Notes: a model not told the origin generated them from the letters alone. Counted from the stretch's first letter, positions 15,523 to 24,253 are shown. The stretch: 64,000 nucleotides of DNA from Gp6-AA40 sp035649635 (GCA_035649635.1 DASRJE010000166.1:20956-84955); one strand, 5' to 3'. Translations and numbers: made by a program.

Positions 15523-17221
15523 TTGCGATCGGATCGAGCACGACTGACCGGTGCTCACCCTCGCCAAGCGAGAACGTCATCGCCTGACCTCGCAGGCGCT
15601 CGAGGAACTGCGGGTCCTGCTCTTCGCCGTCTTCGAGGTAGTCCACCGCGACGGCGTAGTAGCGCTCGTTCGCAGGCAGACCAGGAATGGAGAAACGGCC
15701 CTGGTCGTCGGCACGCACGGCACGCACGTATCGGGTCGGATAAGTCCATCGCGCCGAGTCGTCCGGGAAGACGACCACGTTGTATCTCGATCGTTCCCGC
15801 CGCGACTGCACCATTCCGCTGATGGTCGTGATGCGATCGGTCAGAACGACTCGCGCGGTTGCATTCGCCCCCTTCAGATCGATGGGTTCGTCTGTGACAT
15901 CGTTGCCGTCGACGGTAATCTGACTGACCGCCCACCCCTCGGGAATGCCGGTGATATCGAGAGAGAAGGGGCCAATCATGCCGGCCACACGAAACGTGTT
16001 GTTGCGTCCGCCTTGCATCATCCGCATGCCGGAGGCGTTGCTTGGCGAACGGACGTCGGCGCTCAATCCTTGCGGGAGCGGTCGAACGACTCCTGATTCG
16101 GTGGCGAACGTGCCGCTCAGGATCCCGCCGCGCCGCGTGGTCAGCGCAATATCCGATATGTCGTCGCCGCTGACAACGATAGCGAGGGCCGCTGTCTCTG
16201 GTCCTCGCTCCATGATGTCCTGCATCGCCTTGTTCGGACCGGCATCAGGATTCCCTGCCTCCCGGCCTGCGATGACACCTGCCACGAAAGAACTGTTCGC
16301 CGTGAGCGTGTACGGACCCGGTGGCACGTCTTCGATCGCGAACCGGCCATCTGTGCGGGTGTCTGCGATGAGCGTGAACGCTTGCGGGTTGCCAGCCTGC
16401 TCGAAAGCCGGACCCAGGCCGACCGCTTCTGACGACAACTGCACCGAGGCCTGCACGGGCGCGCCGGAAGCGTTGAAGACGATCCCGGATACCCGCGCAT
16501 TGCGAAACGGCTGGAGCTGGAAGTCGGCGGATGCCTCAGTACCAACCGCGAGAGTGATGCTTTGCGCTTCGGTGAAACTCGGGGTCCCGGGATAGTAGAT
16601 TGGCGGACCTCGCCTGACCGAATCGGCAGGGCCGGTGCTGGCGGTCACGTAGTAATCGCCGGGCGGCAGGCCGTAGACGCGAAACTCGCCCATGTCATCG
16701 GTCTGATCGCCTGGCCCCATGCTTTGCAGGCGACGCTGTCCTCGAACCATTCTCGAACGCAGAACCTGTAGTCGCGTGCCCGCGATCGGTTCACCGAACT
16801 CGTCGACGATGCGGCCACGGATCGCGCCACCTCTCGTCAGGGCAACGTTGGCAGTGAACGATTCCCCTTCGGAAAGCTTGATGAGTGCCGGCGCTTCGAG
16901 AGGACGACGCTGCCCGAAGATCATCGATGTGAAACCGCCGCGCGAGACGGTGAGCTGGTATTCGCCCGAAGGAAGGTCGCTCAGGTTGAACAAACCGTCT
17001 GCGTCGGTCGTTACCAGTCGGCTGTAGCTGCCGCGACTGGACAACCGCACCTCGGCCCCGCGAACAGGGGCGCCCGTGTCCGCAGTGGTCACCAGGCCTT
17101 TGATGCTGGCCGTCATCGGATCCACGCGCGCGGCGTTTCGTCCTGGTGACTGTGCGGCGAGATTCAGCGCCGCGATCAACACAGCTCCAAGAACGAGGAC
17201 AGTCGCCCGAAGGACCTTCAT
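15518..17221 (-). CDS. Secreted carboxypeptidase-regulatory-like domain protein, copy 1
   Basis: A protein of 567 residues with a signal peptide (LVLGAVLIAALNLAAQ) and at least three beta-sandwich CarboxypepD_reg-type modules: about 38-110 (ASIKGLVTTADTGAPVRGAEV), 128-200 (GGAIRGRIVDEFGEPIAGTRL) and 245-310 (RVSGIVFNASGAPVQASVQL), with a further module near the end. Such modules usually mediate protein or glycan binding outside the cell. It starts in an ATGA overlap with a clear paralogue upstream, so the two arose by tandem duplication and are co-translated. No enzymatic motif is seen. Confidence 0.82.
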   Translation of the reverse strand: MKVLRATVLVLGAVLIAALNLAAQSPGRNAARVDPMTASIKGLVTTADTGAPVRGAEVRLSSRGSYSRLVTTDADGLFNLSDLPSGEYQLTVSRGGFTSMIFGQRRPLEAPALIKLSEGESFTANVALTRGGAIRGRIVDEFGEPIAGTRLQVLRSRMVRGQRRLQSMGPGDQTDDMGEFRVYGLPPGDYYVTASTGPADSVRRGPPIYYPGTPSFTEAQSITLAVGTEASADFQLQPFRNARVSGIVFNASGAPVQASVQLSSEAVGLGPAFEQAGNPQAFTLIADTRTDGRFAIEDVPPGPYTLTANSSFVAGVIAGREAGNPDAGPNKAMQDIMERGPETAALAIVVSGDDISDIALTTRRGGILSGTFATESGVVRPLPQGLSADVRSPSNASGMRMMQGGRNNTFRVAGMIGPFSLDITGIPEGWAVSQITVDGNDVTDEPIDLKGANATARVVLTDRITTISGMVQSRRERSRYNVVVFPDDSARWTYPTRYVRAVRADDQGRFSIPGLPANERYYAVAVDYLEDGEEQDPQFLERLRGQAMTFSLGEGEHRSVVLDPIAR

Positions 17222-18855
17222 CGCTCCATCACTTTCAAATCGAGTGCGCGCTTCTCGCCCTCCTCCAGGGAGAAAGGCAAGGCGACGTTGCGGATGCTGG
17301 TCAGGAATTCAGGATCGAGATGCTCTCCATCCTCGAGGTAATCGGTCGCGTATGCGAGATAGCGCTCTCCCGGCGGCAGGCCAACGATGCGGAAGCGGCC
17401 GCTCGCGTCTGCTTCGATGCGTCGAATGTACCTCGTTCGATGGCCCCATTTTGCGGAGTTCTCGGGAAACACGACGATCTCGCGAGTCGTCGTAGCGTCG
17501 GCTGCCGCGGCGACGCCGCTGACCTCGGTCAGTCGATCGGTCAGGACGACACGCGCGACCGCCTGCTGATTGCTTGAAAGCTCGATCGTGTTATCGAGAG
17601 CGTCGGCATCATTTACCGCGATCGACTTCACGGTCCAGTCCGCTGGGAGACCGTCGACGGTGAGGCGAAACGGCTCATTGAGTGATCCAATGTCGAATCT
17701 CACGCCGTCTCCGCTGTCGAGAACCGTTCCGCCTTCACGCGCGGAGAAGGCGACGACCGTCAACGCCGCCGGCAGCGATCTTGAGATTCCAGCATCGGCC
17801 ACAATCGTTCCACGCAGTGTCGCGGGGCGGCCCGTCACGAGCGTGATCCCGGTCAGTTCGTTGCCGTCAACGGTCACCGTCATCGACGCTGACTCGTCCG
17901 GGCCATCGCCGCGCAACGAGGCCTTCAATGTGTAACGTCCGGGGGCGACATCGGCCAATGTGAACGTACCGTCCGATCGAGTGACACCGCCCACGCCGAT
18001 AGGAACGCCGAGCTCGGACGCCTCTGACACGAGATTGAGGAAGGCATCGGCCGGGCCGCCGGATCCGCTCAATACGACGCCGGATATTCGGGTCGGGCGC
18101 ACAGGGAGCAACGGAAAGGTCGCGGTCGCTTCGGCGCCGAGCCCGAGCTTGATACGCTGAGCCTCGGCCAGATCGCCAGTACCTGGAAAGTAAGTGGGCG
18201 CGTAGGTCGTCTCGACGATCGAACCGACGGGCGCAACTCGAAGACTCGCGGCGATGTAGTAATCGCCCGGAGGCAACCCGTAAACCCGGAACGCGCCCAT
18301 GTCATCGGTCAGATCTGCAACGCCCACGGCCTTGAGACGACGAGCACCTTGTTCCATGCGCGCGCGGTACACGCGAACCTGTACGCCGCCTACAGAGTCA
18401 CCCGAGGCGTTGTAGATCCGCCCTGAGATCGCACCTCCGCGAGTCAGTGGAATGTCAGCCGTGAACTGCTGCCCGTTGGTTAGTGAAACTGGTGGCGGGG
18501 GCTGGAATGGGCGGCGCTGCCCGAACTGCCAACTGACATAACCACCCTTGGAGGCCATAATCCGCCAGGGGCCGGCGGCCAGGCGATCGAACCGGTACGC
18601 GCCGTTCTCGTCGGTCCTGGTCGCCAGCCGGCCACCTTTCTCGTGCACCGCCTCGACATCGACGGCGCGAACGGGTGAGTTCGAATCCGGTGTGAGGACG
18701 TGACCGACTATGGAGGACGTGCCGGTCGGGCCTCCTGGACCAACGGGAGCAGGCGTCCCGGTCCGGCGCGTCTGTGCCGAGCCTGTCTGATCGAGAGCGA
18801 TCAGAAACGCGAGTATCACGGCGAGGAGTCGCGCGCGCGCGGCAGTGTCTCGCAT
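17218..18855 (-). CDS. Secreted carboxypeptidase-regulatory-like domain protein, copy 2
   Basis: A protein of 545 residues, paralogous along its length to its downstream neighbour: shared stretches include FGQRRPF, LTRGGAI, TDDMGAFRVYGLPPGDYYIAAS and VVVFPENSAKWGH-like segments. The start at 18855 (MRDTAARARLLAVILAFLIAL) gives a signal peptide and has GGAAG just upstream; an ATG at 18909 is in frame but would put non-signal residues first. It is the first gene of the pair. Two 23-bp direct repeats lie immediately upstream. Function unknown beyond extracellular binding. Confidence 0.82.
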   Translation of the reverse strand: MRDTAARARLLAVILAFLIALDQTGSAQTRRTGTPAPVGPGGPTGTSSIVGHVLTPDSNSPVRAVDVEAVHEKGGRLATRTDENGAYRFDRLAAGPWRIMASKGGYVSWQFGQRRPFQPPPPVSLTNGQQFTADIPLTRGGAISGRIYNASGDSVGGVQVRVYRARMEQGARRLKAVGVADLTDDMGAFRVYGLPPGDYYIAASLRVAPVGSIVETTYAPTYFPGTGDLAEAQRIKLGLGAEATATFPLLPVRPTRISGVVLSGSGGPADAFLNLVSEASELGVPIGVGGVTRSDGTFTLADVAPGRYTLKASLRGDGPDESASMTVTVDGNELTGITLVTGRPATLRGTIVADAGISRSLPAALTVVAFSAREGGTVLDSGDGVRFDIGSLNEPFRLTVDGLPADWTVKSIAVNDADALDNTIELSSNQQAVARVVLTDRLTEVSGVAAAADATTTREIVVFPENSAKWGHRTRYIRRIEADASGRFRIVGLPPGERYLAYATDYLEDGEHLDPEFLTSIRNVALPFSLEEGEKRALDLKVMER

Positions 18856-18861
18856 TATTGC

Positions 18862-18919
18862 TTCCGTCACCCACCGTATCGGCGGATCTCGAGACGTTCC
18901 GTCACCCACGGTAGCGGCG
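18862..18919. repeat. Two 23-bp direct repeats upstream of the paralogue pair
   Basis: The 23-bp units at 18862-18884 and 18897-18919 match at 21 positions and are spaced by 35 bp. They lie directly upstream of the start at 18855, where a regulator site or a small duplication of the ribosome binding region are both possible. Confidence 0.5.
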
Positions 18920-18983
18920 CGTCTTTTCTGACCTGAGCCATGTCGAAGGCGGACCCACCGAAGGACCTGGACCGACGTGACCG

Positions 18984-20546
18984 TCAGTTTACTCGCGTCA
19001 AGACGGCCTGTGCCGCCAGCCGGCCGCTGGTCCCGGTCATGAACCCGCCCGGGTGCGTGCCCGCTCCACAGAGATGCAGCCCTCGAATTGGGCTGTCGTA
19101 GCGAGCATGGCCTAGCAGTGGTCGCATCGTGAACAACTGGTCCAGCGCGAGCTCGCCATGGAACATGTGTCCACCGCTCAGGCCGATCTGGACCTGCAGG
19201 TCAGGCGGGGTTATGACCTCCGTCGCGACAATCAACGATCGGATACCCGGCGCGTAAAGGTCGAGAGTTTCCAGCGTGTGCGCGAGCAGAATGTCCTTTG
19301 CAACACGCCAGTCGGCTCCTCGGAGTGCGAACGGTGAGTAATGCATGTAAATCGATGCAACGTGAGCGCCCTTTGGCGTCAGTTCCGTATCGACGATCGA
19401 GGGAATCGTGATGTCCAGCCACGGTGATGGAGAAACCTCGCCGTACTTCACGCAATCAAACGCCCGCTCGAGGTAGTCGAGGTCAGGTCCAATGTGAATC
19501 CTGCCCGCCGCGGCCATTGGATCGGTAAGACCGCGAAATGCCGGTAGTGCGGCGAGCGCGAGGTTCACTTTCGCAACCGTACCCGAGGCGCGATAGTTGC
19601 GCACCTTGGTCGCAAACTCGGGCGCGAGCTCTGCCGGATCGACCAGTTGCAGAAAGGTGGTTTTGGGATCGACTCCGGACAACACGGTGCCGCACGTGAT
19701 CTCCTGCCCGTCGGCCACGACCGCGGTCACGCGGTCACCGCTCACCACGATGCGCTCGACCGTCACGCCCGTACGGATCTCGGCCCCGGCCGCGCGTGCG
19801 GCGGCAGCCATGGCCGTCGTAACCGCCCCCGGTCCGCCGCGCGCGCGAATCGTTCGACCGCCAGCGCGGCGCCGGGATGCTTCGCGGAAAAGCAGCACCA
19901 GGGAGCTCCCGGCAGACCGCGGACCCAGCATAGTGCCCGATACGCCCGGTCCTGCGAGCATCGCCTGCAGCCGCTCGTCCTCGAACCACTCCTCCATCAG
20001 GTCGGAAATCGGCATCGGCAACCAGCGAAGCAGGCGGTAGCCGTCGCGCTTGCCGAGCGAGCGAAAACGGCGTCCTGCTTTCAGCAGGCTCCACAGATCG
20101 CTCGCACTCGGCGAGTCGATGTCCGGCGGCGGGGAATCGAACGTGGCGGCGATGACCGACGACAAACGCTCGATGCTCGTGCGAAAGGAGGCGTAGGCAT
20201 CGGCGTCTTTTGCGTTGACGGCCCGCAGCGATTCAACACTGGTGCCGGTATCGTCGTGCAGGACGAGCGCAGGCCGCCCTGCTGACAATGCGCACGCGAG
20301 AGCAGGTACGGCGATGAAGTCCACCCCATGCCGTTTCAGGTCCAGATCGCTGACGATCTGTTGATCGATCAGGATCTCGTGTGAGAAGCGCGGACACTTG
20401 AAGCCCGGATGGATCTCAGTCGTGACCGCGCCGCCGCCGACATGCGCCTGCTTTTCCAGGACAAGTGGACGACGGCCGGCCTTCGCAAGATAGAACGCGG
20501 CAACCAGCGCGTTGTGGCCGGCGCCGATGATGATCGCGTCGTGCAT
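18984..20546 (-). CDS. Phytoene-desaturase-like FAD oxidoreductase, copy 1
   Basis: A protein of 520 residues of the NAD(P)/FAD-dependent, phytoene-dehydrogenase-related family (PYROXD2-like). The N-terminus holds the dinucleotide fold (DAIIIGAGHNALVAAFYLAKAG, then LVLEKQAHVGGGAVT), and the C-terminus the FAD-contact segment LHLCGAGTHPGGFMTGTSGR. The start at 20546 (MHDAIIIG) follows the anti-sigma-like gene by 10 bases, so it probably belongs to the sigma-factor operon. A clear homologue is encoded at 21962-23530. The substrate of these enzymes in bacteria is not established; there are no carotenoid genes here. Confidence 0.85.
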   Translation of the reverse strand: MHDAIIIGAGHNALVAAFYLAKAGRRPLVLEKQAHVGGGAVTTEIHPGFKCPRFSHEILIDQQIVSDLDLKRHGVDFIAVPALACALSAGRPALVLHDDTGTSVESLRAVNAKDADAYASFRTSIERLSSVIAATFDSPPPDIDSPSASDLWSLLKAGRRFRSLGKRDGYRLLRWLPMPISDLMEEWFEDERLQAMLAGPGVSGTMLGPRSAGSSLVLLFREASRRRAGGRTIRARGGPGAVTTAMAAAARAAGAEIRTGVTVERIVVSGDRVTAVVADGQEITCGTVLSGVDPKTTFLQLVDPAELAPEFATKVRNYRASGTVAKVNLALAALPAFRGLTDPMAAAGRIHIGPDLDYLERAFDCVKYGEVSPSPWLDITIPSIVDTELTPKGAHVASIYMHYSPFALRGADWRVAKDILLAHTLETLDLYAPGIRSLIVATEVITPPDLQVQIGLSGGHMFHGELALDQLFTMRPLLGHARYDSPIRGLHLCGAGTHPGGFMTGTSGRLAAQAVLTRVN

Positions 20547-20556
20547 CGCGCCTATG

Positions 20557-20907
20557 TCACGAGTGCCCGCGTGTGATTCGCAGCGACCAGACGACCGAAA
20601 CCGCACTCAAGAGCAGCACGACGACAACCCACGCCGTCTCACTCCCGGCGGTTGAATTCAAAGCCGTCGCAAGGGAAGGGGCAGACGGTTCGATTCCAGC
20701 ACGGCCGGCCGCGAAGAAGCTGGCAATGACAGCAACGAGCGCCACGGCCGCGGCCACGATCCCCGGTAGTGCCCTCGTCCACGGGAATGGAATCGCCGGT
20801 GGCGTCGTGGCTTCGAGGTGCACGGCGTCCATGACACGTGCGGTGAAACCCGACGAGGGAACAATCTCATCGTCGGTCATGAACCGGTCGAGGTCATCGC
20901 GTTCCAT
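20557..20907 (-). CDS. Putative anti-sigma factor, two-TM membrane protein
   Basis: A protein of 116 residues. The first 40 residues are soluble (DDLDRFMTDDEIVPSSGFTARVMDAV) and two hydrophobic helices follow at about 48-68 (IVAAAVALVAVIASFFAAG) and 92-108 (AWVVVVLLLSAVSVVWSL). It overlaps the end of the ECF sigma gene by 14 bases, the usual arrangement for a cognate anti-sigma factor, and its short cytosolic N-terminus could hold the sigma factor at the membrane. There is no zinc-binding HxxxCxxC motif, so the assignment rests on position and topology. Confidence 0.65.
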   Translation of the reverse strand: MERDDLDRFMTDDEIVPSSGFTARVMDAVHLEATTPPAIPFPWTRALPGIVAAAVALVAVIASFFAAGRAGIEPSAPSLATALNSTAGSETAWVVVVLLLSAVSVVWSLRITRGHS

Positions 20908-21436
20908 GGAGCAACTTCCTCCGTAGCATATCGCGTCCGCGCGAGAGTCGTGCCTTCAAGGTGCCTTCGGGCAATTGCAGGCTCTGCGCCGCCGTCACGA
21001 CATCCATGCCATGAAAATAGAAGAGCACGAGCGCGTCTCGATATTTGGCCGGAAGCGTCCGGAGCGCACGTTGAACGAGCCGTCGCTGCTCGTGGGCCTC
21101 GATGCCCGACTCGATATCACGTGGATCGGCGGGTTCAGCAATCGCATCGAGCGTGATGGTCCGTGGCGGAATCCTGCGGACCTCCGTCCGGTACAGGTTG
21201 GCGGCGAGGGCAAACAGCCATGTGGAGAAAGCAGCCTCACGGCGCCATTTCGACAGTCCTCGAAACGCTCGGACGAAGGCTTCCTGGGCCATGTCTTCGG
21301 CTCGGCCGCGGTCGTGGCAGAACCGGTACGCCATGTTGATGAGCGGACCCTGCCAGCGTCGAACGATCTCCTCGAACGCGGACAGATCTCCCTGCAATAC
21401 GCGATCAACGGCTTGTGCGTCGTCCGCCGCGCTCAC
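20894..21436 (-). CDS. ECF-type RNA polymerase sigma factor
   Basis: A protein of 180 residues with the two ECF regions: sigma-2 at about 10-80 (FEEIVRRWQGPLINMAYRF, DRGRAEDMAQEAFVRAFRGL) and sigma-4 at about 120-170 (LRTLPAKYRDALVLFYFHGMD, LPEGTLKARLSRGRDMLRRKL). The start is GTG at 21436, only about 14 bases after the predicted transcription start of a strongly symmetric promoter it probably recognises itself. It overlaps the anti-sigma-like gene. The signal is unknown; the co-transcribed oxidoreductase and the divergent membrane protein are likely regulon members. Confidence 0.93.
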   Translation of the reverse strand: MSAADDAQAVDRVLQGDLSAFEEIVRRWQGPLINMAYRFCHDRGRAEDMAQEAFVRAFRGLSKWRREAAFSTWLFALAANLYRTEVRRIPPRTITLDAIAEPADPRDIESGIEAHEQRRLVQRALRTLPAKYRDALVLFYFHGMDVVTAAQSLQLPEGTLKARLSRGRDMLRRKLLHGTR

Positions 21437-21456
21437 GACCTGCTCGACATTCGTGA

Positions 21457-21540
21457 GTGAGACTACTCCCGAGGGCGATGGGTTGCGTTTTCTTTCGACC
21501 TAAAGAAAACGCAACCGGCCTCGGGTGCTTCGTGTCTCAC
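21457..21540. promoter_or_regulatory. Mirror-symmetric divergent ECF-type promoters
   Basis: Rightward: GCAACC (21511-21516), 17 bases, GTCTCAC (21534-21540). Leftward: GCAACC (21486-21481), 17 bases, GTCTCAC (21463-21457). The two halves are placed with exact symmetry about 21498.5, and each -35 hexamer lies at an end of the perfect palindrome 21481-21516. The leftward copy drives the sigma gene and the rightward copy the membrane protein at 21578. The shape fits an autoregulated ECF sigma factor. Confidence 0.72.
21481..21516. repeat. Perfect 15-bp inverted repeat between divergent -35 elements
   Basis: GGTTGCGTTTTCTTT (21481-21495) and AAAGAAAACGCAACC (21502-21516) are exact complements with a six-base centre. 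The AT-rich inner parts resemble UP elements for each promoter; a dimeric repressor site is the alternative. Confidence 0.85.
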
Positions 21541-21577
21541 TGACCGAAGCGCGCGATAAGCGTGCGGGAGGAGAGCA

Positions 21578-21949
21578 GTGGGACTGTTCCTGTTTCTGAG
21601 CGTTGCGACGGCTTCGCTCTTCACGTTTATCGCCGTGACCGTCTGGGCCGGAGAACGACGCAAAGAGCGCGAAGCCTACTACCACAGCGAGGTGCTGAAG
21701 AAGATCGCCGAGTCGCCGGGGTCGGGGCCTGCGGCTCAGGAGTACATCCGCGAGCGTCAGCGCATCTCCGACCGGAACACGCGAGGAGGGATCAGACTGG
21801 CCGGCCTGATCGTATTCGCGGCCGGGAGCGGCCTGATGATGTTTTTCAGCGCACTTCGTGATGGTCCGCCTTATCAGCTGGGCGCCATCCCGCTGCTCGT
21901 CGGACTCGCAATTCTCTTCTACGGCCAGTTCCTGGCGCCGAAGGAATAG
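21578..21949 (+). CDS. Small membrane protein, likely sigma-regulon member
   Basis: A protein of 123 residues with three hydrophobic stretches: about 2-22 (LFLFLSVATASLFTFIAVTV), 72-90 (IRLAGLIVFAAGSGLMMFF) and 100-117 (LGAIPLLVGLAILFYGQF), separated by a charged cytosolic segment (RRKEREAYYHSEVLKKIAES). It resembles DUF6249-type small membrane proteins. The start is GTG at 21578 with a strong GGGAGGAG upstream. Its promoter mirrors that of the ECF sigma gene, so the two are likely switched on together. Confidence 0.8.
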   Translation: MGLFLFLSVATASLFTFIAVTVWAGERRKEREAYYHSEVLKKIAESPGSGPAAQEYIRERQRISDRNTRGGIRLAGLIVFAAGSGLMMFFSALRDGPPYQLGAIPLLVGLAILFYGQFLAPKE

Positions 21950-21961
21950 GCGCGCACGCGG

Positions 21962-23530
21962 TCAGTCCGCGAGAATCTGCATGGCAGCGTTTCGACCGGG
22001 CGCACCCATGATTCCACCGCCAGGGTGCGTCGCCGAACCGCACATGTAGAGGCCGCGAACTGGCGTCTTGTACTGTGCCCACCCCGGCGCCGGCCGGAGG
22101 AAGAACAACTGTTCGAGCGTCAACTCGCCCTGGAAGATGTTGCCTTCAGAAAGTCCCCACTCGCGCTCGAGGTCGAGCGGTGTCACGACCTGCCGGTGCA
22201 GCACGATGTTACGAAGATTCGGCGCGTATTCCGCAATCGTGTTGATCACCGTGTCGCCAAACGCCTCGCGTTGATCGTCCCACGTACCTTCTTTCAACCG
22301 ATACGGCGCGTATTGCACGAAGCACGACATCACGTGCTTTCCGGGAGGCGCGACGCTGGGATCGGTCAGCGACGGAATCACGATGTCGATGTACGGCTTT
22401 CTGGAGAAGCGGCCATACTTCGCGTCGTCGTAGGCGCGCTCCATGTAGTCGATGCTCGGAGAAATCGAGACCGCGCCGCGCAGGTGCGTCCCCGGCCCGG
22501 GCAGACAGGTGAAGTCGGGAAGGGCATCGAGCGCGAGATTGACCTTCGCCGATGACCCGCGGAAGCGGTAGTGGTGAATGTCCTCGACGAACTCGTCTGG
22601 CAGGTTGCGCGGCTCGATGAAGCGAAGAAACGTCAGGCGAGGATCGACGCTGGAGGCGACGACGCGCGCGTGGATCTCGTCGCCGTTCTTCAGCACGACA
22701 CCCTGCGCCTGATTCCCGCGAACGATGATTCGCTCGACCTCGGTCTGCGATCGAATCTCGACGCCGGCCGCGCGAGCTGCGCCAGCGATCGCGTCGGAGA
22801 TCGCCCCCGTGCCGCCGCGTGACAGACCCCAGGAACGGAATGCGCCATCGATCTCACCCATGTAGTGATGGAGCAGCACGTACGCCGTCCCGGGCGACCT
22901 GACACCAAGGAAGGTTCCGATGATGCCCGACGCCGACATCGTCGCCTTCAGCACATCGGTCTCGAACCACTGATCGAGAAAATCGACCGCGCTCATCGTC
23001 ATGAGCTGGATCTGGTTGTACTGATCGCCGCGCGGCAGCCGTCGAAAGCGCTGAAGGAGAAAGAGGAGTTGTTTGAGCCCGCGCGGATCCAACGATGTCG
23101 GATCGGGTGGCAGCATGCCGAGGATGGGACGAACGAAGCGTCCCATCTCGACCATCGCTCGGCCGTACTCGTCGTAGGCTTCCGCATCGAGACGCGAGTG
23201 GCGTGCGATGTCGCGGCGGGTTTTCGCATGGTCGTTGACGCGCCAGAGGTAATCGCCGTTCGGCATCGGCGTGAACGTGCCATCGAGCGGGAGGATCTCG
23301 AGCCCATGGCTGGGGAGATCCAGCTCCCGGATGATTTCCGGGCGTAGCAGCGAGACCACGTACGAGCAGACGGAGAAGCGAAATCCCTTGAACACCTCTT
23401 CCGTCACGGCAGCCCCGCCGAGGACGTGGCGCCGTTCGAGCACGAGCACCTTCCGCCCCGCTTTCGCCAGATACGCGGCGGTCGTCAGACCGTTGTGCCC
23501 GCCGCCAATGACGACGACGTCGTAAGTCAT
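21962..23530 (-). CDS. Phytoene-desaturase-like FAD oxidoreductase, copy 2
   Basis: A protein of about 522 residues in the same family as the gene at 18984. The N-terminal FAD fold reads YDVVVIGGGHNGLTTAAYLAKAG and LVLERRHVLGGAAVTEE; the C-terminus has LYMCGSATHPGGGIMGAPGR. The start is either 23530 (MTYDVV) or 23539. It converges with the small membrane protein, 12 bases apart, and is divergent from the EF-P-like gene. Together with its homologue it flanks the sigma cluster, suggesting an ancient duplication with the regulatory genes between. Confidence 0.86.
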   Translation of the reverse strand: MTYDVVVIGGGHNGLTTAAYLAKAGRKVLVLERRHVLGGAAVTEEVFKGFRFSVCSYVVSLLRPEIIRELDLPSHGLEILPLDGTFTPMPNGDYLWRVNDHAKTRRDIARHSRLDAEAYDEYGRAMVEMGRFVRPILGMLPPDPTSLDPRGLKQLLFLLQRFRRLPRGDQYNQIQLMTMSAVDFLDQWFETDVLKATMSASGIIGTFLGVRSPGTAYVLLHHYMGEIDGAFRSWGLSRGGTGAISDAIAGAARAAGVEIRSQTEVERIIVRGNQAQGVVLKNGDEIHARVVASSVDPRLTFLRFIEPRNLPDEFVEDIHHYRFRGSSAKVNLALDALPDFTCLPGPGTHLRGAVSISPSIDYMERAYDDAKYGRFSRKPYIDIVIPSLTDPSVAPPGKHVMSCFVQYAPYRLKEGTWDDQREAFGDTVINTIAEYAPNLRNIVLHRQVVTPLDLEREWGLSEGNIFQGELTLEQLFFLRPAPGWAQYKTPVRGLYMCGSATHPGGGIMGAPGRNAAMQILAD

Positions 23531-23577
23531 CCCGCCCATCGTAGGGCAAGTGAGGCAAGCTTCGATACACTCTTGAC

Positions 23578-24153
23578 GTGGCCAACCTGACTGAAGCGAT
23601 CGATATCAAGCGAAAGACGTTCTTCGAGTTCGAGAACGCGCCCTACGTCTGCATCGACGTCGAGGTCTCGCGTCCAACCGCCCGAGGTGGCCAGACGCTG
23701 GTGCGCCTCAAAATGCGGAACCTGCTGACGCGAGCGGTCTTTGATAAGACTTTCAAGGCAGGCGAGAAGTTCGGCGAGCCCGATCTGGTCCAGGTGTCAG
23801 CCACGTTCCTCTACTCGGATGGAGATGGCTACCATTTCATGGATCAGGAAAGTTTCGAGACGCTCACGCTCGGTGCCGACACCGTCGGAGACGATCGGGA
23901 GCTGCTCGTGGACAACGTCGCCGTCCAGATCCTGAAATACAACGGCAACCCGATCGCCATCCAGTTTCCGCCTCACGTGGAGCTGACAGTGGCTCACACC
24001 GAGCCCGGAGTACGCGGTGACACCGCGTCGGGCGGTGTTACCAAGGCGGCCACGCTGGAAACCGGTCTCCAGATCCGCGTGCCCCTTTTCATCAAAGAAG
24101 GCGAGAAGGTGAGGGTCCATACCGAGACTCGCGAGTTCGCGGGCCGCGCGTAG
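23578..24153 (+). CDS. Elongation factor P-like protein (EfpL/YeiP type)
   Basis: A ribosome-binding factor of 191 residues built of KOW-like and two OB-type domains; EF-P proteins relieve stalling at proline-rich codons. Family stretches include LLTRAVFDKTFKAGEKF, LYSDGDGYHFMDQESF, GNPIAIQFPPHVELTV and ATLETGLQIRVPLFI. The tip loop reads RPTARGGQ, so Arg36 takes the place of the modified Lys of E. coli EF-P; the PTARG wording matches YeiP (EfpL). No modification enzyme gene is adjacent. The start is GTG at 23578. It could be the only EF-P of the organism or a second paralogue; the window does not tell. Confidence 0.85.
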   Translation: MANLTEAIDIKRKTFFEFENAPYVCIDVEVSRPTARGGQTLVRLKMRNLLTRAVFDKTFKAGEKFGEPDLVQVSATFLYSDGDGYHFMDQESFETLTLGADTVGDDRELLVDNVAVQILKYNGNPIAIQFPPHVELTVAHTEPGVRGDTASGGVTKAATLETGLQIRVPLFIKEGEKVRVHTETREFAGRA

Positions 24154-24253
24154 GACCGTCCGCTTGCGGGACGCCTGGTTCCGTTGCTGCACACGTTCTC
24201 ATCTCGATCTGGCGAAACACCTTCATCCTTGCCTTGACCGGTTCTTTCACTTG

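Noticed and set aside
18670..18695. GAGTTCGAATCC resembling a tRNA T-loop
   Set aside because: It lies within a coding gene and no acceptor, D or anticodon stems can be drawn around it.
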